Positions 53,533 through 59,667 of a DNA stretch of 59,667 nucleotides are shown here, in pieces. Made by a program: the position numbers and the translations under genes. Numbering within the stretch: the first letter of the stretch is position 1; every line of letters starts with the position of its first letter. This stretch comes from Lysobacter sp. A03 (GTDB taxonomy: Bacteria > Pseudomonadota > Gammaproteobacteria > Xanthomonadales > Xanthomonadaceae), in contig NZ_JXSS01000097.1 of NCBI RefSeq assembly GCF_000855665.1, positions 1 through 59,667 of the forward strand, given 5' to 3'. A model generated the notes under the pieces. The model did not search any database, had not been told where the DNA came from, and was given only the letters and a program-made list of their open reading frames with translations.

Positions 53533-54557
53533 GCTTTGCCCACCTGCCCGAGACGATCCAGCAGCGACACCCAGAAGCCTTCGGGCAGCTCCGCACTCAC
53601 CGGCACGCTGAAGAACGCATCGGTAGCGAATCCGGCGCACTTGACCGCGTCCTTCTCTGTCATCAGGACCGGGAGCGGACTGCCGAAATGGAAGTCCTCC
53701 GCGCGATAGCGGTGGTGGTCGGCGAAGGCATGCGGCACCACGGCGATGTCCAGCGCCCGCAGCATCGCGAAGAAACGCTCGGGATTGCCGATTCCAGCCA
53801 CCGCGTGCACGCGGTGCCCCGCGAAAGCAGCCAATGGACGCGGCCTGCCCCCCAGCACAGGCATCGCATCGTGGCTGGCCAGCCGCATCGGCCACTCGCC
53901 AAACCCCGTGCCGTTGACGTCGCTGGCAGGCGCATTGGCCACGTTGATGACGCGGAAGTCGCAGGCATCGCCGCGTGGCGGCAACTCGCGCAGGGGCCCA
54001 GCCGGCAGCAGGCGGCCATTGCCATAACGGCGCGCGCCGTCGACCACCTCGATCTCGATATCGCGCTTGAGCCGGTAATGCTGCAGGCCGTCGTCACACA
54101 GGATGATGTCGCAGCCGGCCTTGGCCAGCGCGGCCGCCGCTGCCGCCCGGTCCCGGTCCGCGCGCAGCTTGACGCCGGTGCGGCGCGCCATCAGTACCGG
54201 CTCATCACCGCCCACGGTTGGCGCGGTGGTTGCCTCCACCCACACCGGCGACCCCGCATCGGTGCGACCGTAGCCGCGGCTGGCGATGCCCGGCGTCCAG
54301 CCCTCCTGCTGCAACCTGTTTGCCAGCGCGATGGTCAACGGGGTCTTGCCGGCCCCGCCCGCGGTGATGTTGCCCACCACCAGCACCGGGACGCCCGGAT
54401 GGCGACGCCGCAACAGGCCGACGCGATAGAGCCAGCGCCGCAGACCGGTCAGGATTCCGTACAGCCACGCCAAGGCGCGCGCGAACAGCGGCACCGGCAG
54501 ATCGCTGTACCAGTACGCCGGCTGATGCTCGCGCCGCCGTGCGGGACCGGTGCTCAT
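53529..54557 (-). CDS. lpxK: tetraacyldisaccharide 4'-kinase
   Basis: 342 residues. It phosphorylates the lipid A disaccharide at the 4' position on the inner membrane. Features: an N-terminal hydrophobic anchor ([23 protein letters not shown]), the P-loop [28 protein letters not shown] and [22 protein letters not shown]. It overlaps msbA upstream and kdsB downstream by four bases each. Confidence 0.95.
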   Translation of the reverse strand: MSTGPARRREHQPAYWYSDLPVPLFARALAWLYGILTGLRRWLYRVGLLRRRHPGVPVLVVGNITAGGAGKTPLTIALANRLQQEGWTPGIASRGYGRTDAGSPVWVEATTAPTVGGDEPVLMARRTGVKLRADRDRAAAAAALAKAGCDIILCDDGLQHYRLKRDIEIEVVDGARRYGNGRLLPAGPLRELPPRGDACDFRVINVANAPASDVNGTGFGEWPMRLASHDAMPVLGGRPRPLAAFAGHRVHAVAGIGNPERFFAMLRALDIAVVPHAFADHHRYRAEDFHFGSPLPVLMTEKDAVKCAGFATDAFFSVPVSAELPEGFWVSLLDRLGQVGKA

Positions 54558-56302
54558 TGAGGCTCCCTGAACTGCAGGCGGTGCAGGTGAGCGTACAGAC
54601 CGTCGTGCGCCAGCAACTCGTGGTGGGTGCCGCGCTCGACGATCCGGCCTTCATCCAGCACCAGCACCTGGTCGGCGTGCTCGATGGTCGACAGGCGGTG
54701 GGCGATCACCAGCGTGGTCCGGTCGGGCATCAGTCGCTCCAGAGCGTCCTGCACAAGTCGTTCCGACTCGGTGTCCAGGGCCGCGGTTGCCTCGTCAAGG
54801 ATCAGGATCGGAGCGTCCTTGAGCATCGCCCTGGCAATCGCCAGCCGCTGCCGCTGGCCGCCTGAGAGGCTGCTGCCCTTGGCACCGATGGGACTGTCGA
54901 CACCCGCGGGCAGGCGCTCGACGAACTCGGCCGCGTTGGCGCCGCGTATCGCCGCCTCCAGGCGGTCGGTCGGTGGCTGCTCGAGCTCGCCATAGGCCAC
55001 GTTGGCCGCGATGGTGCCGTCAAACAGCATCACGTGCTGGCCGACGAGTGCAATCTGCCGACGCAGGTCCGCCAGCCGGTAGGCGTCCAGCGGCTGGTCA
55101 TCCACCAGGATCTGGCCGGATTCGACCTCATAAAAGCGCGGGATCAGCTTGATCAGAGTCGATTTGCCGCTCCCGGACCGCCCGACGATCGCCGTCACCG
55201 TGCCGGGCGTGGCGACGAAACTGACGTCGGTGAGTGCGTTGCTGGCCTGGCCGGGATAGCGCGCGGACACATCGCGGAATTCGATCTTGCCGCGGGCGCG
55301 CTGCAGGGGTTGCGTGCCCGCGTCGGGCTCATCGTCGGCATCGATGACGTCAAACAGGCGCTGCGCCGATGCCACTCCGCGCTGGAGCATGCCCTGCACG
55401 TTGGTAAGCTGCTTCAGCGCCGGGATGATCGCCATCATCGAGGTCATCAGGACCACGAAGCTGCCCGCGTCCATCCGGCCCGCCTGCGCCTCGCGGCCGG
55501 CAAAGAACAGCAGCATCGCCAGGCCGACCGCGCCCATCAGCTGCACCAGCGCCGAGGAAATGCTGCGGGTCGACTCAACCTTCATGCTCAGCTTCAGATG
55601 GTGGTTGGCCTGTTCGGTATAGCGCTCCAGCTCGACTCCCTGCGCGCCGTAGACCTTGACCTCCTGCTGGTTCGCCAACGCCTGGTCGGCGGACTGCAGC
55701 AGCTGCGCGCCGCTTTCCTGGATGCGGTGACTGACCCGTCGATAGCGCCGGCCCACCTTGTCCATCACCCACCCAAGCGGCGGCGCAAGGATCAGGATCA
55801 GGATCGTGACCTGCCAACTGGTCCACAGCATCACCCCGACCATCACGATGGCCTGCAGGGACTGCTGCAGCATGACCTTCATCGCATCGATGGCCGCCTG
55901 CGCCACCTGGTCACTGTCGGAACTGAGCTTGATCAGCATTGAGGGGACCGGCTCGGCATCGAAGCGCTGGCCGGGCAGCCGCAGGTATTTGCCCAGTACC
56001 TGCACGCGCAGGTCGCGGGCGATGCTGCGACCCGCCCGGGCCATGCTGACGTCGGTCAGGTAGCCGGCCACGCCGCGGGCCACGAACAGGCCCACGATCG
56101 CCAGAGGCAGCAGCAGACTGGCCGCCACATCCTTGGCGATAAAGGTCTGGTTGATGATCGGGCGCATCAGCCAGGTGAAGCCGCCACCCGCCAGGGCCTC
56201 GATCACCATCCCCACCAGGCCAACGCCGAGCAGGGCGCGATACGGCTTTGACAGGGTCAGCAGCCGTCGGTAGATCTGCCATGGCGAGGTGGTTGCGGTC
56301 AC
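54554..56302 (-). CDS. msbA: lipid A export ABC transporter MsbA
   Basis: 582 residues, the normal half-transporter size. Six helices lie in residues about 1-310, then an ATPase domain: Walker [19 protein letters not shown]-loop region [18 protein letters not shown], signature [16 protein letters not shown], Walker [13 protein letters not shown] and the switch His in [13 protein letters not shown]. It flips core-lipid A across the inner membrane. It overlaps exbD upstream and lpxK downstream by four bases each. Confidence 0.96.
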   Translation of the reverse strand: MTATTSPWQIYRRLLTLSKPYRALLGVGLVGMVIEALAGGGFTWLMRPIINQTFIAKDVAASLLLPLAIVGLFVARGVAGYLTDVSMARAGRSIARDLRVQVLGKYLRLPGQRFDAEPVPSMLIKLSSDSDQVAQAAIDAMKVMLQQSLQAIVMVGVMLWTSWQVTILILILAPPLGWVMDKVGRRYRRVSHRIQESGAQLLQSADQALANQQEVKVYGAQGVELERYTEQANHHLKLSMKVESTRSISSALVQLMGAVGLAMLLFFAGREAQAGRMDAGSFVVLMTSMMAIIPALKQLTNVQGMLQRGVASAQRLFDVIDADDEPDAGTQPLQRARGKIEFRDVSARYPGQASNALTDVSFVATPGTVTAIVGRSGSGKSTLIKLIPRFYEVESGQILVDDQPLDAYRLADLRRQIALVGQHVMLFDGTIAANVAYGELEQPPTDRLEAAIRGANAAEFVERLPAGVDSPIGAKGSSLSGGQRQRLAIARAMLKDAPILILDEATAALDTESERLVQDALERLMPDRTTLVIAHRLSTIEHADQVLVLDEGRIVERGTHHELLAHDGLYAHLHRLQFREPQ

Positions 56303-56742
56303 TGGGTCAAATCCTGGGCGGCGCCGTCCGTCTCTGGCGAGGCGGTCGCGGGCATGATCCGGCGGAAGCCCAGCTGGCCCAGCGCGTCATACACCGTCAC
56401 CACCGCCTGGTAGGGCGTGCGCGCATCGGCCCGCAACATCACCGGGCGCTCGCGTTCCGTCCCGGCGACTTCCGCGATCGTCGCTTTCAATGAATCGACG
56501 TCGTTGCGAAGCACCTCGCGGTCATCGACAAAGTAGCGCCCCTCCGCATTCACCAGCACCACCAGTGGCTGGGTCGCCTCAATCTGCTCGCCCGTCGCTC
56601 GCGGCAGCTCGAGCTGGATGACCGAGCGCGCGTCGAAAGTGGCGGTGACCACAAAAAAGATGATCATCACCAGGATCACGTCGATCAACGGAACGAGGCT
56701 GATCTCCGGTTCGTCATCGGCCCGATGGTCGCGGATGCGCAT
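56299..56742 (-). CDS. exbD: ExbD/TolR family proton-channel protein
   Basis: 147 residues. One N-terminal helix with the essential Asp (ISLVPLIDVILVMIIFFVVTATF) and a periplasmic C-terminal domain (VMLRADARTPYQAVVTVYDALGQLGF). It pairs with the ExbB-like protein encoded just upstream (6-base gap). In this operon it may energise an outer-membrane or LPS-related process; a link to TonB-dependent uptake is possible, but no tonB gene is present here. Confidence 0.92.
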   Translation of the reverse strand: MRIRDHRADDEPEISLVPLIDVILVMIIFFVVTATFDARSVIQLELPRATGEQIEATQPLVVLVNAEGRYFVDDREVLRNDVDSLKATIAEVAGTERERPVMLRADARTPYQAVVTVYDALGQLGFRRIMPATASPETDGAAQDLTQ

Positions 56743-56748
56743 GGGCGG

Positions 56749-57405
56749 TCAGTCCACCAGTGCGGGAGTGCGCCGCTGCGCTTTCACCGCCGGCGCGGCG
56801 GGGCGCGTGTTTTCCAGGGTGTCCAGCAGCTGGATCGCCTCGTGCTCCATCTCAACGATGTACCCGGCGATGCGGCCGCGATACCAGCGATGCGCCATCA
56901 GGGCCGGAATGGCGACCACCATGCCGGCGGCGGTGCAGACCAGCGCCTTGCCGATGCCGCCGGCCAACTGGTTCACGTCGCCGATGCCGTGGTCGAGGAT
57001 GCCCAGGAAGAGCTGGATCATGCCCACCACGGTGCCGAACAGGCCAAGCAAAGGTCCGGCGGAGGCCACCGAGCCCAACGTGTTCAGGTAACGCTCCATC
57101 TTATGCACGAGATGGCGGCCGACATCCTCGATGCGCTCGCGGATCTGCTCGCGCGGGCGCTCACGCACGTCCAGCGCGGCGGCCAGCAACTCGCCCAATG
57201 GCGATGTCGCCCGCAGCGAGTCGATGTGGGCCGGGTCCAGCGCTCCGCCGCTGGCCCAGGTGCGGACCTCGTTGCCCAGCCCCGGTGGCAGGACATGCGT
57301 GCGTCGTAGCGTCCATGCGCGCTCCACGATCAGCGCCACGGCCAGCGCCGACAGCATCAGGATAGGAATCATCGGCCACCCACCCGCCTTGACCAGTTCC
57401 AGCAC
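56749..57405 (-). CDS. exbB: MotA/TolQ/ExbB proton-channel family protein
   Basis: 218 residues. I place the start at a GTG (57405) because GGAGG sits seven bases before it and the protein then begins MLELVKAGGWPMIPILM, the usual form; a TTG at 57435, overlapping the comEC stop, is less likely. Helices lie near 12-32, 118-140 and 155-180, with the conserved GPLLGLFGTVVGMIQLF and GGIGKALVCTAAGMVVAIPALMA segments. It forms the proton channel with the ExbD protein. Confidence 0.93.
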   Translation of the reverse strand: MLELVKAGGWPMIPILMLSALAVALIVERAWTLRRTHVLPPGLGNEVRTWASGGALDPAHIDSLRATSPLGELLAAALDVRERPREQIRERIEDVGRHLVHKMERYLNTLGSVASAGPLLGLFGTVVGMIQLFLGILDHGIGDVNQLAGGIGKALVCTAAGMVVAIPALMAHRWYRGRIAGYIVEMEHEAIQLLDTLENTRPAAPAVKAQRRTPALVD

Positions 57406-57431
57406 GCGCCAACCTCCGGCCTGGGGCCGAT

Positions 57432-59667
57432 TCAATCCGGTCGATAGGATAGCCCAGCCGCAGCCTCCACCAAGGGCTTATTCTCGCGCCGGTCCGCATC
57501 CCACAGCCGTGGACGTGCGGCGCGGCGCGTTTCCACGGTGATGCCGGCTTTTTCGATGCGCACCCGGAGCGCCCCGTCTCGCGCCGTGTCCGGCGTCGCT
57601 GCACCGGCATCCTGCCAGCGTTGCGTCACCTCCGCGCGCGGATGGCCGAACCGGTTGCCATGCCCGCTGGACATGATCGCCAGTTGCGCCCCGCTCGCCT
57701 CCACCAGCGCCGGATCGGAGGCGTTGGCAGCGCCATGGTGGGACACCAAGACGACTTCGGCCTTGATCGACGACGCCTTATCCAGCCGGCTGCGACGGAC
57801 CAGATCACGCTCGATGACCTTGCCCACGTCGCCGAGCAGGAGCGCGGTTCCGTGTTTTCCGGTGATCCGCAATACGCAACTGGCGTCGTTGCCCAGATAC
57901 GGAAAATACGGCGGCGGGTGCATGAAGCGGAAAAGCACCCCGTCCCACTTCCACTGCTCACCGGCTACGCAGGGCAGCGTATCGGCGATGCCCGAGTCTT
58001 CCGGCGCGTTGGAGGTGTCGATGGGGCTACGGCTGCGAACCGCGTTGAATCCGCCGCTGTGATCGTTGTCGGCGTGGCTGACCACGGCGCGGTCCAGTCG
58101 CGCCACCCCGAGCGCCCGCAGCGCGGGAATCACCACACGCTCGCCACTGTCGAAGCCGTCGGGTGTCGAGGGTCCCATGTCGTACAGCAGGCTGTGCGCG
58201 GCAGTGCGGACCAGAACCGATGTCCCCTGCCCCACGTCGAGTACCCGGATGTCCACCTCGCCAGGCGCGGGCAGGTCGCGCGCGGGCCACAAAAGGGGCA
58301 GCCAAAGCAGCAACGCAAGCGGACGCCCTGGTAGCCCGCGGGGCAGCAGCAGCCAGAACGCGCCAGCCAACGCCAGTGGCAGGGCATACCAGCGCGATTC
58401 GCGCAGCCACCACAGCGCCAGATCGCTCGCGGCCATCGTGTCGAACAGCGGCCAGCTGAGCTGGAAGCACCACGCGGCTGCGTCCCATGCCCACAACCCC
58501 CATCCCGGGTGCAGCAACTCCAGTGTCGTACCCACCAGCGACAGCGGCACGACCACGAGGGTCCACCACGGCACAGCCACCAGGTTTGCCAGTGGTCCCG
58601 CGAGGGAGGCCTGGTCGAACAGGACGGCGGTGAGGGGCAACAGGCCGACGGTGGCCACACCCTGCGCGGACACCAGATCGTGCAACGGTCGGCGGCCGAC
58701 CTCGGGCAGGCACCACACCAGCCAGGCGACGCCGAAGAAACTCAGCCAGAACCCCGCGGTCAGGGCCGACAACGGGTCAACGACCAACACTGCGATCATC
58801 GCCAGAGCCAGCACTTCCAGCGTGGTCGATCGCCGTCGCTGGACGCGCATCCCGGCCACCACCGCAACCATAAGGACCGTCCGCACGGTCGGCAGCGCAA
58901 ACCCTGCCACCGCAGCATACAAAGCCGCTCCGGCCAGACCGCCCATGGCGGCTGCGATCGGCCGTGGCACGCGTCGCCCCAGACCGGGCAACAGCCACCA
59001 CACCCCGGCCATCGCCAGGGCAAAGAATCCCGCGACAATCCCCACGTGCATGCCGGAGATCGCGACCAGATGGCTAAGACCGTTCGCGCGCAGGACATGC
59101 CAGTCGTCATCGCCGAGACCGCGCGTATCCCCGAGCGCAAATGCGGACAGGAACCGCGCCGATTCGGGGGCGACGGACGCCGCTATGCGTTGCGACATTG
59201 CGCCGCGCCAGGCGTTGATCCCTCTTCCCGGCTGCTGCAGACGCGCCGTCGCTGGCTCACGGACATAACCGGTGGCGGTCACCCGACTGGCAAACGCATG
59301 CTTTTCACTGTCGAATCCGCCGGGATTGCGCAGTCCACGCGGCGCGCGCAGCCGCACGGTCATCTGCCAGTGCTGACCGGCCTGTACCTGCGCACGCCCG
59401 GTTCCCGTGCCGTCGCGCTCGTCGTACCACGACAGTCGCAGCAACCGGCTGCGCAATGGCTCGGGCTGGTCGCTCCCGCGATCGACCCGGAATGCGAATG
59501 CCGTGCGCCGCGGTTGATGCTGGGGCAGCTCGACGACCCGCCCCCGAACCACAACGTCGCGCTTCTCCCAATCCGCCGGAAGCTGGACGGACAGGGCGTG
59601 GCTTGCGTGCAGGCCTGCGATGGCGAAACCGACCAGGAACGCACCCAGCCAGCGCCCCCGCCAGGAT
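57432..59667 (-). CDS. comEC: DNA internalization protein ComEC/Rec2 (5' end outside window)
   Basis: At least 744 residues are visible; the frame stays open to the right edge, and the extra residues include a membrane helix (WLGAFLVGFAIAGLHASHAL), so the true start lies beyond 59667. An OB-like domain (about 35-120 of the visible part) is followed by the competence membrane domain (LRANGLSHLVAISGMHVGIVAGFF) with many helices, then a metallo-beta-lactamase domain (VDIRVLDVGQGTSVLVRT, VVSHADNDHSGGF, LLLGDVGKVIERDLV). It forms the inner-membrane channel for single-stranded DNA in natural transformation. It heads the operon that continues into exbB-exbD-msbA-lpxK-kdsB. Confidence 0.94.
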   Translation of the reverse strand, partial: SWRGRWLGAFLVGFAIAGLHASHALSVQLPADWEKRDVVVRGRVVELPQHQPRRTAFAFRVDRGSDQPEPLRSRLLRLSWYDERDGTGTGRAQVQAGQHWQMTVRLRAPRGLRNPGGFDSEKHAFASRVTATGYVREPATARLQQPGRGINAWRGAMSQRIAASVAPESARFLSAFALGDTRGLGDDDWHVLRANGLSHLVAISGMHVGIVAGFFALAMAGVWWLLPGLGRRVPRPIAAAMGGLAGAALYAAVAGFALPTVRTVLMVAVVAGMRVQRRRSTTLEVLALAMIAVLVVDPLSALTAGFWLSFFGVAWLVWCLPEVGRRPLHDLVSAQGVATVGLLPLTAVLFDQASLAGPLANLVAVPWWTLVVVPLSLVGTTLELLHPGWGLWAWDAAAWCFQLSWPLFDTMAASDLALWWLRESRWYALPLALAGAFWLLLPRGLPGRPLALLLWLPLLWPARDLPAPGEVDIRVLDVGQGTSVLVRTAAHSLLYDMGPSTPDGFDSGERVVIPALRALGVARLDRAVVSHADNDHSGGFNAVRSRSPIDTSNAPEDSGIADTLPCVAGEQWKWDGVLFRFMHPPPYFPYLGNDASCVLRITGKHGTALLLGDVGKVIERDLVRRSRLDKASSIKAEVVLVSHHGAANASDPALVEASGAQLAIMSSGHGNRFGHPRAEVTQRWQDAGAATPDTARDGALRVRIEKAGITVETRRAARPRLWDADRRENKPLVEAAAGLSYRPD

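Overview
This 59.7 kb window is a GC-rich gammaproteobacterial chromosome segment, most likely Xanthomonadaceae (Lysobacter/Luteimonas type). I infer this from the family-typical run comEC-exbB-exbD-msbA-lpxK-kdsB, the CopL/CopA/CopB copper proteins, a serC-pheA-aroA operon and a symporter-fused hybrid kinase. Genes are tightly packed, with many TGATG or ATGA start/stop overlaps. I saw no insertion sequence, CRISPR array, phage gene or rRNA.

Left core block (1-22.6 kb): the end of a membrane protein; a secreted 3-hydroxybutyrate oligomer hydrolase; a LuxR-type response regulator convergent with a 1127-residue hybrid kinase; serC-pheA-aroA; a twin-FHA membrane protein; a PHA-system protein; a membrane-tethered Mrr-like protein; a cyanide-insensitive type bd oxidase (cydA-cydB plus a 51-residue cydP-like gene); speD with an aromatic/aspartate aminotransferase; a DMT transporter; a DUF72 protein; tRNA-Val; arsC; an FMN glutamate-synthase-like protein; a lytic transglycosylase; and tRNA-Leu(TAA).

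Accessory block (22.8-47.1 kb), lying between tRNA-Leu(TAA) and tRNA-Cys: a DUF305 protein; a leftward operon of a CopL-like leader protein, a TonB-dependent receptor, a PepSY protein and a PepSY protein fused to an NqrF-like 2Fe-2S/FAD reductase; a divergent histidine-utilisation operon hutC-hutU-hutH-hutG; then a continuous rightward copper operon: copL, copA (Tat multicopper oxidase), copB, a DUF411 lipoprotein, a Cu P-type ATPase, a short secreted leader, and a CusCBA-like RND efflux system. Two near-identical inverted sites fitting the HutC-family pattern GTNTANAC sit in front of both the hut operon and the receptor operon. The receptor operon and the copA operon each begin with a Cys/His-rich secreted-looking small protein that ends exactly in RPPIG, followed by a long C-rich gap. 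This resembles the known CruR type of copper-sensing upstream ORF with a C-terminal proline arrest motif. I propose, as inference, that histidine catabolism, uptake and reduction of a metal-histidine type complex, and copper export form one co-regulated island.

Right core block (47.2-59.7 kb): tRNA-Cys, tRNA-Gly, pgsA and uvrC on the minus strand; a DUF445 protein overlapping a Kch-like potassium channel on the plus strand; then kdsB, lpxK, msbA, exbD, exbB and comEC (cut by the window edge) in a leftward operon for lipid A/LPS export and DNA uptake. The order uvrC-pgsA-tRNA-Gly-tRNA-Cys is the same as E. coli uvrC-pgsA-glyW-cysT-leuZ, but the expected tRNA-Leu(TAA) is found 24.6 kb away at the other edge of the copper/histidine block, in the same orientation. 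This suggests the block was inserted between cysT and leuZ.
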